Origin: Convivina praedatoris
GTDB taxonomy: Bacteria; Bacillota; Bacilli; Lactobacillales; Lactobacillaceae
Direction: 5' to 3' (one strand)
DNA: 64,000 nt
Assembly (NCBI RefSeq): GCF_933208505.1
Contig: NZ_CAKOEU010000002.1
Of the stretch, positions 33,653 to 42,900 are shown piece by piece. Every line of letters begins with the position of its first letter. Position 1 is the first letter of the stretch. The notes under the pieces were generated by a model. It was not told the origin of the DNA and made no database searches. It saw only the letters and a program-made list of their open reading frames with translations. A program made the position numbers and the translations under genes.

Positions 33653-34396
33653 ATGTTAAGAAATACTATTTTAGATTTAATGAACGACCATCAATCAATT
33701 CGAGCCTTTACTGATCAACCGGTATCCCAAGAACAAATTGATACCATTCTAACGGCTGCTTTAGCGGGGCCTAATATTCAAAATTTCCAACCCGTAACTT
33801 TTATTGAAATTACTGATCAGGCCTTTAAAGCTGAAATCACACAAGTAGTAGGGATGAAATATATTGAAACTGCTACTCGCTTTTTTGTAGTAGCAGTTGA
33901 CTATAGTAAGGATTTAATTGGATTGGATGATGATCAACAAGCTTTAGTTATTGAAAAATTAAAGAGTTATCAAATTTTTGAAGGGGGAATTATTAGTGCC
34001 TCAATTGCCTTAGGACGAGCTCAAATCGCAGCGGAATCACTTGGTTTGGGTACCGTGACGATGGCTGGTGCAATGGGGGCATATGAATTATATGAAGAAC
34101 GGTTAAAGTTACCAGCTTATGTCAAGCCAATTATGGGCTTTTCACTTGGATATCCCGACCAAACACCCGGCATTAAACCTAAATTGCCATTGACTGGCAG
34201 CCTTATGAAAGATTATTATCGTCCAGAGCAAATGGCACAAGCAGTCAGTGATTATAATAAAACTATGCGACAATACTTTGCTAAACGCGGTATTGATAGT
34301 GATTGGACGCAGCATAATATCAAATTATTTGGCCAGTTAAAAATTAATCATGGTTTAAGTGCTTATCCCAAGGCTAAAGGTTTTGATTTAAGTTAA
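33653..34396 (+). CDS. NADPH-dependent nitroreductase (NfsA/FRP-like)
   Basis: A 247-residue FMN-dependent oxidoreductase. Seen: DHQSIRAFTDQPVSQEQID (phosphate-binding N-terminus), ALAGPNIQNFQPVTFIEI, and GLGTVTMAGAMGAY and MGFSLGYPDQTPGIKPKLPL in the second half, typical of NfsA and FrxA-like enzymes. The natural substrate may be a quinone, flavin or nitro compound. aaaggaa precedes the ATG. Confidence 0.88.
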   Translation: MLRNTILDLMNDHQSIRAFTDQPVSQEQIDTILTAALAGPNIQNFQPVTFIEITDQAFKAEITQVVGMKYIETATRFFVVAVDYSKDLIGLDDDQQALVIEKLKSYQIFEGGIISASIALGRAQIAAESLGLGTVTMAGAMGAYELYEERLKLPAYVKPIMGFSLGYPDQTPGIKPKLPLTGSLMKDYYRPEQMAQAVSDYNKTMRQYFAKRGIDSDWTQHNIKLFGQLKINHGLSAYPKAKGFDLS

Positions 34397-34409
34397 ACTA
34401 AACTCCCTA

Positions 34410-34437
34410 TTGACATGTAGCAGACTAATGCTATACT
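34410..34437 (+). promoter_or_regulatory. Promoter of groESL
   Basis: TTGACA at 34410-34415, a 16-base spacer and TATACT at 34432-34437, placed directly before the CIRCE operator. Confidence 0.85.
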
Positions 34438-34449
34438 TATTGATGTAGG

Positions 34450-34476
34450 TTAGCACTCACTATACAGGAGTGCTAA
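34450..34476 (+). promoter_or_regulatory. CIRCE operator (HrcA binding site)
   Basis: TTAGCACTC (34450-34458), nine bases, GAGTGCTAA (34468-34476): a perfect match to the CIRCE consensus. It predicts HrcA repression of groESL under non-stress conditions; hrcA is not in the window. Confidence 0.97.
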
Positions 34477-34501
34477 AAAGAAATTATTGGAGGTATACCC
34501 A

Positions 34502-34786
34502 ATGTTAAAGCCATTAGGTGATCGTGTAATTATTGAAGTAGCTGATGAAGGCGAAAAGACAGTTGGTGGGATTGTGTTAGCTAGCTCAGCTAACGAGAAG
34601 CCTGTTACCGGTAAAGTTGTTGCCGTCGGAACAGGTTTGGTTGCTACAGATGGTAGTAAGCATGAATTAACAGTTAAGTCAGGCGATGAAGTGTTGTTTG
34701 ATAAGTATGCTGGTCAAGAAGTATCTTTTGAAGGTCAAGATTACCTTGTCTTACATGAAAAAGACATTGTTGCTATTATCCAGTAA
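34502..34786 (+). CDS. groES: Co-chaperonin GroES
   Basis: A 94-residue GroES that caps the GroEL ring. Starts MLKPLGDRVIIEVADEGEKT; the mobile loop GGIVLASSANEKPVTGKVVAVG and the C-terminal YLVLHEKDIVAII are present. Start at 34502 because ggaggtat lies upstream; an in-frame codon at 34487 would fall within the ribosome site region. groEL follows after 101 bases, with a hairpin in between. Confidence 0.97.
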   Translation: MLKPLGDRVIIEVADEGEKTVGGIVLASSANEKPVTGKVVAVGTGLVATDGSKHELTVKSGDEVLFDKYAGQEVSFEGQDYLVLHEKDIVAIIQ

Positions 34787-34835
34787 GTTAATAATATTTA
34801 AATTATCAATCCATTGATTTGTTTGGTTATTGGGC

Positions 34836-34858
34836 ACTTTCTTTACGGAAAGTTTTTT
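34836..34858 (+). terminator. Terminator-like hairpin between groES and groEL
   Basis: Stem actttc / gaaagt with loop tttacg and a T6 run. The stem is only 6 pairs and AT-rich, so partial termination or mRNA processing is more likely than a full stop. Confidence 0.45.
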
Positions 34859-34887
34859 AATAAACTCATAAAAATAAGGAGCATATA

Positions 34888-36507
34888 ATGGCAAAGGATA
34901 TTAAGTTTTCAGAAGACGCTCGGGCAAAGATGAAGGTCGGCGTTGATAAGCTTGCTAATACGGTTAAGACAACAATTGGTCCTAAGGGGCGGAATGTTGT
35001 CTTGGAGCAATCATTTGGTTCTCCTACAATCACTAACGATGGTGTAACCATTGCCAAAGCCGTTGAATTAGAAGATCACTTTGAAGACATGGGTGCCAAG
35101 CTGGTGGCTGAAGTTGCTTCAAAGACAAATGATATTGCGGGTGACGGTACCACAACCGCAACTGTTCTGGCTCAAGCCATTGTTGGTGAAGGATTAAAGA
35201 ATGTGACTGCTGGGGCTAACCCAGTAGGTATTCGAGCTGGAATTGAAAAGGCAACTGCCGCCGCCGTTGCTAAATTGCATGAAATGTCACATACAGTTAG
35301 CACAAAGGCTGAAATTGCCCAAATCGCTTCTATCTCAGCTGCTAGTGAAGAAGTTGGGGCTTTGATTGCCGAAGCTATGGAAAAGGTTGGCAATGATGGG
35401 GTCATCACGATTGAAGAGTCTAAGGGAATTGAAACAACGTTGAACGTTGTGGAAGGAATGCAGTTTGATCGTGGTTACATGTCTCAGTACATGGTAACTG
35501 ATAACGATAAAATGGAAGCTAACTTGGACAACCCTTATGTTTTAATTACTGACAAAAAGATTGGTAATATTCAAGAAATTTTGCCTGTCTTGCAACAAGT
35601 CGTTGAACAAGGTCGTTCAATGTTGATTATTGCTGATGATATTACCGGGGAAGCTTTACCAACCTTGGTTTTGAACAAAATGCGGGGAACCTTTAACGTT
35701 GTTGCTGTTAAAGCTCCTGGATTTGGTGATCGTCGTAAGGCGCAACTAGAAGATATTGCAATCTTAACTGGCGGTGCTGTAATTACTGATGATTTGGGCT
35801 TGAACCTAAAGGATGTTACCCTTGAGCAATTAGGACAAGCTAACAAGATTAACGTTACCAAGGATAGTACAACTATCGTTGAAGGTGCTGGTAATAAGGC
35901 TGATGTAGCTACTCGAGTAGAAACTTTGAAGCAACAAATTGCTGAAACTACTTCAGAATTTGATCGTGAAAAGTTGCAAGAACGTTTGGCTAAGTTAGCT
36001 GGTGGTGTAGCTGTGATTAATGTTGGTGCTGCTACTGAAACTGAACTTAAAGAACGTAAGTATCGGATTGAGGATGCTTTGAACGCAACTCGTGCCGCTG
36101 TTGAAGAAGGTTTCGTTGCTGGTGGTGGAACAGCTTTGGTCAATGCCATTGACGCCGCTTCAGCTGTGGAAGCCCAAGGGGATGTTTTGACAGGTGTGAA
36201 AACAGTTGTTAAGGCCTTGGAAGCCCCAGTCCGTCAGATCGCTGAAAATGCTGGTTTGGAAGGCTCTGTAATTGTTAATAAGTTAAAGGAACAAAAAGAA
36301 GGCTTCGGTTATAATGCTGCCACTGATGAGTGGGTAGATATGATTGCAGCCGGAATTGTTGATCCAACCAAGGTTACTCGTTCTGCCTTGCAAAACGCAG
36401 CTTCAGTTTCAGCTTTGTTGTTGACAACCGAAGCCGTTGTTGCCGAGCAACCTAAAGAAGATGCATCTGCTGCTATGCCACAGGGTGGAATGCCAGGAAT
36501 GATGTAA
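34888..36507 (+). CDS. groL: Chaperonin GroEL
   Basis: A 539-residue Hsp60. ATP-binding GDGTTTATVLAQ (residues about 86-97), VVAVKAPGFGDRRK and GGGTALVNAI are family signatures, and the C-terminus is the GGM-type tail PQGGMPGMM. It forms a double heptamer with GroES for protein folding. aaggag precedes the ATG. The lone gene pair is controlled by the CIRCE site before groES. Confidence 0.98.
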   Translation: MAKDIKFSEDARAKMKVGVDKLANTVKTTIGPKGRNVVLEQSFGSPTITNDGVTIAKAVELEDHFEDMGAKLVAEVASKTNDIAGDGTTTATVLAQAIVGEGLKNVTAGANPVGIRAGIEKATAAAVAKLHEMSHTVSTKAEIAQIASISAASEEVGALIAEAMEKVGNDGVITIEESKGIETTLNVVEGMQFDRGYMSQYMVTDNDKMEANLDNPYVLITDKKIGNIQEILPVLQQVVEQGRSMLIIADDITGEALPTLVLNKMRGTFNVVAVKAPGFGDRRKAQLEDIAILTGGAVITDDLGLNLKDVTLEQLGQANKINVTKDSTTIVEGAGNKADVATRVETLKQQIAETTSEFDREKLQERLAKLAGGVAVINVGAATETELKERKYRIEDALNATRAAVEEGFVAGGGTALVNAIDAASAVEAQGDVLTGVKTVVKALEAPVRQIAENAGLEGSVIVNKLKEQKEGFGYNAATDEWVDMIAAGIVDPTKVTRSALQNAASVSALLLTTEAVVAEQPKEDASAAMPQGGMPGMM

Positions 36508-36515
36508 TTTTCTTT

Positions 36516-36541
36516 TAAAAACAGCCTTAGGGCTGTTTTTA
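36516..36541 (+). terminator. Terminator after groEL
   Basis: Stem aaaaacagcc / ggctgttttt with loop ttag. Confidence 0.9.
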
Positions 36542-36600
36542 TTTTGGCAGGGTATTTTATAAAAGCTATGCTAAAATAATCATTATTGGAGGAGTGATTC

Positions 36601-37044
36601 ATGACTTTTTATAGTGCCGATTATTTATCACAACAGGCCAATGTTACCAGTACTTTTGGGATTGTGATGCTGTTGATAACTTTTGTTTTAATGGCAGTTG
36701 GTTTAGTGGCAACTATGCGTCATCGTCTTAATACGCGTTATCGTGATTTGACAATTATTGCCTTGTTGAGTTTTTTATTTTTTGCGGGGATTCAATATAC
36801 AGATTACCAAACGATGGTAACGAAAAATTCCCAACAGTCACAAATGGGAACCTTTGCGACACAGTTTGCGGAAAATCAAAATGTATCGTCTAAAAAGGTA
36901 TATTTTAATTCGACGACTTTAACGGATGGTATGTTGGTTAAAGAAGGGAATAAATACTACAGCATAACCCTAAGTAAGGACCAGAAATCCTATAGTTTAA
37001 CCCGAGTATATCTATTTAATGAAAAAGTTGAGGTGGTCCAATGA
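36601..37044 (+). CDS. DUF3290 family membrane protein
   Basis: A 147-residue protein. Two transmembrane helices (about residues 18-38 and 49-66) are followed by a soluble domain (LVKEGNKYYSITLSKDQKSYSLTRVYL). It matches the DUF3290 pattern. Such genes are often paired with a DUF421 gene, as here with a 4-base overlap (ATGA). Function unknown. A strong ggaggag ribosome site precedes the ATG. Confidence 0.82.
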   Translation: MTFYSADYLSQQANVTSTFGIVMLLITFVLMAVGLVATMRHRLNTRYRDLTIIALLSFLFFAGIQYTDYQTMVTKNSQQSQMGTFATQFAENQNVSSKKVYFNSTTLTDGMLVKEGNKYYSITLSKDQKSYSLTRVYLFNEKVEVVQ

Positions 37045-37709
37045 ATATTTATTTACCAATTCTTTATAAATTAGCGATTGGTCTGATTGCCCTAATTATT
37101 CAAATTAACATTATGGGGAAGGGTAATTTAGCTCCTTCTAATGCTCTCGATCAGGTTCAAAATTATGTTTTGGGTGGAATTATTGGTGGAACGATTTACT
37201 CTGATACGATTACTGTCTTTCAGTTCATGGTTGTATTAATTATGTGGACCTTGTTGGTTATGATTTTAAAATTCCTCAAGGAACATAGTCGGTTGGCTAA
37301 AGCAGTGATTGATGGACAGCCGGTTAATGTGATTGAAAACGGCCGGATTGATGCTGGTAAGGTGATTTTGGCCGGTCTATCAGCTAGTGATTTGATGTTT
37401 AAGTTACGGGAACAAAATATTTATGATGTTTCCAAAGTTAAACGGGCTGTTCTGGAACAAAATGGTCAACTGACATTGATTGAATATGGGGATCAAAGTC
37501 CTAAATATCCAATTATTTATGATGGGCAGGCCAACATGGAAGTGTTGGATGCCATTGATCAAGATGTTGATTGGTTGCTTGTTCAAGTCCAAAAACAAGG
37601 CTATACTAATATTCGCAGTATCTTTGTAGGTGAATATATTGAAGGTCAGATTCGGTTAACGCCGTATGATCAAACCGATTTAAACACAAAGATTAGGTTG
37701 AAAAAGTAG
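37041..37709 (+). CDS. DUF421 (YetF-like) membrane protein
   Basis: A 222-residue protein with three N-terminal helices (residues 5-25, 45-62, 65-80) and the DUF421 cytoplasmic domain, visible as SRLAKAVIDGQPVNVIENGRID followed by LSASDLMFKLREQNIYDVSKVKRAVLEQNGQLTLI. YetF-type proteins of spore formers affect germination or acidity; their role in non-spore formers is unknown. Overlap with the DUF3290 gene indicates a joint function. Confidence 0.87.
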   Translation: MNIYLPILYKLAIGLIALIIQINIMGKGNLAPSNALDQVQNYVLGGIIGGTIYSDTITVFQFMVVLIMWTLLVMILKFLKEHSRLAKAVIDGQPVNVIENGRIDAGKVILAGLSASDLMFKLREQNIYDVSKVKRAVLEQNGQLTLIEYGDQSPKYPIIYDGQANMEVLDAIDQDVDWLLVQVQKQGYTNIRSIFVGEYIEGQIRLTPYDQTDLNTKIRLKK

Positions 37710-37731
37710 TACATGCAGAAAGGAATCAATT

Positions 37732-38619
37732 GTGACCGTTCGACAGTTTTTGGACTTAGTAGAAATTAAGGTAGTGATTCCCAGTTTAGCACCACTTTTG
37801 GTGGGATTAGCCTATAGTCAATGGCGTTATCATTTGGTGAACTGGGGGAATACAATTTTATTAATTATTGCCGCAGTTAGTGTTCATTTGGCGGTTAACA
37901 CTTTTAACCGATATGAAGACCACAAGCGTCAGGTAAGTAGTCAATACTTACGTGAAACGAGTGCCAAGAAAGATTTAACTGATCACTGTGTTTTAATTGT
38001 AGCTGTTATTTTAGGTTTACTGGCGGCTTTGGCCGGTATTTTAGTCGCTTGGCGTACTTCCTATGTGACTTGGATTATTGGAATTTTATCGTTTTTAATT
38101 GGTTATTTTTATTCGGCTGGACCAAGACCAATTACTAATACCCCTTTGGGTGAATTTGTATCGGGTATAACGATGGGCTATTTCATTTTTGTTGCTCAAG
38201 TATATGTCAATACGATGATTGTTCTAAGTCCGATGATTTTATTGCAGTGGTTCTTTGTTTCTTTACCCCTAGTGTTATTAATTGCCAATATTATGTTAGC
38301 TAATAATATCGCTGATCATGAAGAGGATGAGGAAAATCAGCGCCACACGATTGTGCATTACTTAGGGTTAGCCAATGCTAAAAAGTTATATTTTTCCTGG
38401 GTTATCCTGGCCTATACAGAAATTGTCGTGGTAGTTATTTGTGGTTGGTTACCACTAACTGCTCTGGCAACCTGGGCCTTGACACCTTTAGTTTGGCGTA
38501 ATACCCAGCGTTTTGTGGATAACCCGATTAAATCTAAAAATTTTGTTTTAGCTATTCAAAATTTGGTTATTTTAATGGTAACCATGGCGATTAGTATTAT
38601 TATTGGTTTTTGGCTATAA
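37732..38619 (+). CDS. menA: UbiA-family prenyltransferase (MenA-like)
   Basis: A 295-residue membrane protein with 8-9 helices. The two Asp-rich prenyl-diphosphate sites appear as NTFNRYEDHKRQ and NNIADHEEDEENQRHT. This fits 1,4-dihydroxy-2-naphthoate prenyltransferases, which attach a polyprenyl tail in (demethyl)menaquinone synthesis. Other men genes are not in the window, so the quinone substrate is inferred. Starts with GTG after gaaagga. Confidence 0.82.
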   Translation: MTVRQFLDLVEIKVVIPSLAPLLVGLAYSQWRYHLVNWGNTILLIIAAVSVHLAVNTFNRYEDHKRQVSSQYLRETSAKKDLTDHCVLIVAVILGLLAALAGILVAWRTSYVTWIIGILSFLIGYFYSAGPRPITNTPLGEFVSGITMGYFIFVAQVYVNTMIVLSPMILLQWFFVSLPLVLLIANIMLANNIADHEEDEENQRHTIVHYLGLANAKKLYFSWVILAYTEIVVVVICGWLPLTALATWALTPLVWRNTQRFVDNPIKSKNFVLAIQNLVILMVTMAISIIIGFWL

Positions 38620-38659
38620 AAAAAACAAGACTTGAGGAGAGCTCATGCTTGTTTTTTTA
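38618..38659. terminator. Bidirectional terminator between menA-like and CBS/ACT genes
   Basis: Imperfect stem aaaaacaag..ttgag / ctca..cttgttttt with A- and T-runs on the two sides. Confidence 0.8.
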
Positions 38660-39304
38660 TTTAAATTGGTCTAAATTTTCAATGCTAACGACATGGAAAT
38701 CTTTTTTTTCTAATTTAGTAATAATTTGTTTTAGTAAATCACTATTACTAGGAATTGTTAGGGTAAACATCACGGTTAACGGGGTGTTTTTTTCTGATTG
38801 TAGGGATACTACTGATTCAATATTGGTAAAACGAGTAATAATTTTAGACATTTTACTTAAATCACCACGCTGCAAACGATCTTCAACACCAATCGCCACA
38901 CCACCACGTTCAACTGACCAACTTTGAGATAAGACATTCATCAGCGCATCGTGGGTAAAAATCCCATAGAAATGGTGGTTTTCATCTAAGACGGCGATGA
39001 AAGGGAGGTCTCGAATGGCAAAGAAGACATCATAAAATTTACTATTGGTGTAAATAAACTTAGTTGAATTACGCATGATGGCAGTCGCAGGTAGTGACAT
39101 ATCTTGTTGGTTGGCAATGTGTTCTAAAACGTGTTGTTTATAAACATTACCTCGGAACAGTTGACCAGATTGATCCAGAATTGGAAAAGTCCTAGTATGC
39201 GCTTCATTGGGCGTATTAAAAAGATCGTAAACTTCTTGAATCGTTGTATTTTCAGTAATGGTAGTTAATTTTGATTTTGGTATTACTAATGATTTTGGGA
39301 ACAT
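38657..39304 (-). CDS. CBS-pair plus ACT-domain protein (AcuB/CbpA-like)
   Basis: A 215-residue cytoplasmic protein: two CBS repeats (residues about 8-65 and 75-140, the latter with FIAVLDENHHFYGIFTHDALM) and a C-terminal ACT-like domain (TPLTVMFTLTIPSNSDLLKQI). Proteins of this build bind adenine nucleotides; in Listeria a CBS-ACT protein binds c-di-AMP. The start at 39304 has gaggatc upstream; an in-frame ATG 29 codons earlier is less likely. Function unassigned. Confidence 0.82.
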   Translation of the reverse strand: MFPKSLVIPKSKLTTITENTTIQEVYDLFNTPNEAHTRTFPILDQSGQLFRGNVYKQHVLEHIANQQDMSLPATAIMRNSTKFIYTNSKFYDVFFAIRDLPFIAVLDENHHFYGIFTHDALMNVLSQSWSVERGGVAIGVEDRLQRGDLSKMSKIITRFTNIESVVSLQSEKNTPLTVMFTLTIPSNSDLLKQIITKLEKKDFHVVSIENLDQFK

Positions 39305-39375
39305 AGGATCCTCTAATTCTATTTTCATAATAGATATAAGCATACTTATAATAACACATTCATAGTTGAGAGGAG

Positions 39376-39384
39376 TGGTATAAT
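39376..39384 (+). promoter_or_regulatory. Extended -10 box before pth
   Basis: TGgTATAAT at 39376-39384, 43 bases before the pth start. It probably drives the pth-mfd-rqcP transcript. Confidence 0.55.
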
Positions 39385-39427
39385 ATCTCACTGATACTAA
39401 TCAATAGGAAGAGTAAGGATTCAAGGC

Positions 39428-39994
39428 ATGAAATTTATATTTGGACTCGGTAACATCGGTGTTAAATATGAGAATACCCGACATAACATTGGCTTTATGG
39501 CCGTAGATCATTACGCTCAACTCCATCAAGCAAGCTTTACGGCTACCAAGTTATTTGCACAGGTCGCTAAGATTACTGTAGATGGGGAAATAGTCTTGTT
39601 GGTAAAACCCACCACTTATATGAATGATTCCGGGCAGGCTGTGCGTGCTTTTTTGGATTTTTATGCTGGAGAAATCGAAGATGTCTTAGTACTCGTTGAT
39701 GATATGGACATGCCTTTTGGTAAGTTACGGTTCCGGGCTAAGGGCTCAGCCGGCGGGCATAATGGGTTGAAAAGTATCATGGCCCATACCAATTCGCAAA
39801 GTTTCTTACGGTTAAAATTTGGCTTAGGGCATCCCCAGCATACCCAAGAAGCAGTTATTAAGTATGTATTAGGGAATTTTAAAGCTGAAGATATGACGAC
39901 GGTTAATGACTTATTAGATCGTAGTAGTCAGGCGATTGATGACTGGATTGCTGGGGCTTCAGTAAGTGATTTAAGTAATCACTATAACGGATAA
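39428..39994 (+). CDS. pth: Peptidyl-tRNA hydrolase
   Basis: Recycles peptidyl-tRNA dropped from ribosomes. The 188-residue protein has the catalytic His in YENTRHNIGFMAVD, LVLVDDMDMPFGKLRFR with the catalytic Asp, and GGHNGLKSI. The opening motif reads GLGNIGVKY, where the family usually has Pro after Asn (GLGNPG). mfd begins 2 bases after the stop. Confidence 0.96.
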   Translation: MKFIFGLGNIGVKYENTRHNIGFMAVDHYAQLHQASFTATKLFAQVAKITVDGEIVLLVKPTTYMNDSGQAVRAFLDFYAGEIEDVLVLVDDMDMPFGKLRFRAKGSAGGHNGLKSIMAHTNSQSFLRLKFGLGHPQHTQEAVIKYVLGNFKAEDMTTVNDLLDRSSQAIDDWIAGASVSDLSNHYNG

Positions 39995-39996
39995 AT

Positions 39997-42900
39997 ATGA
40001 CACTGACGAATTTTTTAAAAAACAATAGTACCATCCAAACCATTCAAGAGCATCTTAATCCTAAATCTAAGCAGCTCTTGTTGGGAGTTAATGGAACGGC
40101 CAAGGCGGCAAGCTTGGCGGCTCTTTATGCTGCTCATCCTCAACAAATGGTGATTGTGACGGATACGCAAGCTCATTTGGATAATTTGTATCAAGATCTT
40201 TCACAATTGGTCGAAGAGCAGGTGCTGTATACTTTCCCGGCTGAAGAAAGCCTAGCAACTGATTTGGCGGTTCATTCGGCCGATTTTAATTTACAGCGGG
40301 TAGCCGCTTTGACTGCACTTTTGAGTGGTCAACCGTTAATTTTGATCACTAATTTAGCTGGCTTTAGTCGACGATTACCCAATCCCAATCAATTAAAAAA
40401 AGCCACCCTAAATTTATCAGTTGGGCAAAGCTATGATTTTAATCAGTTAAAGAATGATTTATTAAAAATGGGCTATCAAGCGACGCAATTGGTGGAACAA
40501 CCGGGTGAATTTGCACAACGGGGTGCTATTTTTGATATTTATTCGCCTTTTTTGGAGCATCCGATTCGGCTAGATTTTTTTGATAACGAATTAGACCAAA
40601 TCAAACAATTTGATCCGACTAATCAACAGAGTATGGCCAAGTTAAAACAGGTGGTAATTCAACCGGCCTCAGATTTAGTTATTGATGTTGATCAATATCA
40701 AAGTGGTAAAAAGGCCGTTGAAACAGCGTTTAGTGACTATCGAACACAGTTAATTGGTGTGGAAAAAAAGCATGCCACCGATGGTTTTTCAACAACGCAA
40801 GTAGCGTTAAATGAACAAAGTCGACAAAGTGTTATTCAGCCTTATTTGTCTTTTTTCTATCCACAAGCAACAACTGTGCTTGATTATTTGGCTGAAGATG
40901 CCTTGATAGTCCTAGACGAGTGGACACGTTTAGAGGAATTTGGTCTTAATCAATTACAGCGGGATCAAGAATGGCTGGCTCAACAGGTTAAAAGTTATCA
41001 GTTACTACCGAGCGTAACTTTACCGACGCCATTAACTAAAATTTTAGCTGGACAGCACCGGCCAGAACTATACTTAGCTAATTTTCAGCGGGGATTAAAT
41101 CGGATTCATTTTACTAATATTGCTGAAGTAACGACCCGGCCAGCAACCCAGTATTTTGGTCAGTTACCAGCTTTAAAAAATGATCTGCTCTATGCCCAAG
41201 AAAAAGGCTTAACAGTGGTTATGCTCATTAGTAATGCGAGTCGGATTGAACATTTTCAGCAATCATTAGTTGACTTTGAAACGCCAATTCCAGTCAACCG
41301 CGAAGTTCAGTCTAATCAAGTCCAAATTATGTTAGGGAGTTTGAGTAATGGTTTTGAGTGGGTACAAGATCATTTGGTTGCTTTAACTGAACGCGAGCTC
41401 TTTACCCATGCCCGTCAACCAGTTCGTCGAGTTCAAAAAACAATGGCTAATGCCGAACGTTTAAAGAGCTACAACGAACTGTCTGTCGGCGATTATGTGG
41501 TTCATGTGAACCATGGAATTGGCCAATACCATGGATTACAAACCTTAAATGTTGATGGCGGTAAGCAAGATTATTTGGAAATTGCCTATCAAAAGAATGC
41601 CAAAATTTTTGTTCCAGTTAATCAATTGAATCTAATTCAAAAATATATTGGGGCTTCCGATGCTGCCAAGGCACCGCGTTTAAATAAATTAGGTGGCAGT
41701 GAATGGCATAAGACTAAGCGGCAGGTAGCTGCTAAAATCGAAGATATTGCCGATGATTTACTTGATTTATATGCCAAACGCGAAGCGCAATCCGGCTACG
41801 CCTTTCCACCAGATGATGTTGCCCAGCTAAAATTTGATACTAGTTTTGGTTATCCAGAAACACCGGACCAGATTAGTAGTATTGAAGAAATTAAAGTTGA
41901 TATGCAAAAAATTCAGCCGATGGATCGTTTGCTGGTAGGGGATGTTGGTTTTGGGAAAACTGAAGTAGCTTTGCGAGCTGTTTTTAAAGCGGCCCATGCT
42001 GGTAAGCAGGTAGCTTTTTTAGCACCCACTACTATTTTAGTTCAACAGCACTATGAAACTATTTTGGCTCGTTTTGCCGATTTTCCTGAAATTAAAATTG
42101 GTACCTTAAGTCGTTTTCAAACCAATGCCCAGAATCGACAAACTATTAAGGAATTGGAAGATCATCAATTAGATGTAGTTGTTGGAACCCATCGTTTGTT
42201 AAGCAAAGATGTTACTTTTGTTGATTTAGGTTTGTTAATTATTGATGAGGAACAGCGTTTTGGTGTCAAGCATAAAGAACGCTTAAAGGCGTTAAAAACC
42301 AATGTTGATGTTCTAACCTTAACTGCGACTCCCATTCCACGAACTCTAAATATGGCTATGGTGGGTGCACGTGATTTATCGGTGATTGAAACTCCCCCGG
42401 CTAATCGTTTTCCCATCCAGACCTATGTCTTAGAATTTGATTGGGCAGTGGTTCGGGCTGCAATTGAAAAAGAGTTAGCCCGTGATGGGCAAGTTTTCTA
42501 TTTGCATAATCGAGTCAGTGATTTGGATCGGATTGCTGCCCAAATTGAAGAAATGGTACCAGATAGTCGGGTGGCTGTGATTCATGGACAAATGAGTGAA
42601 ACTCAGTTAGAAGGGGTGTTGTACGACTTTTTGAACCGGCAGTACGATGTTTTGGTTACAACAACCATCATTGAAACTGGAGTGGACATCCCTAATGCGA
42701 ATACTTTGATTGTCGATAATGCCGATCACATGGGCTTGTCCCAGTTGTACCAGCTACGGGGTCGGGTTGGCCGATCAGCTCGATTAGCTTATGCCTACTT
42801 TACCTATCCTTTTTCTAGAACACCAAGCCCGGAAGCCGAAAAGCGTTTAGAGGCGATTCGAGACTTTACTGAGTTGGGTTCTGGTTTCCGAATTGCCATG

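Noticed and set aside
35571..36149. 192-residue reading frame antisense to groEL
   Set aside because: It is wholly inside groEL, has no ribosome site, and its Ser/Thr/Val-rich composition is typical of mirror frames of conserved genes.
38610..38927. 105-residue frame on the plus strand over the CBS/ACT gene
   Set aside because: It begins in the menA terminator and mirrors the minus-strand gene; no ribosome site.
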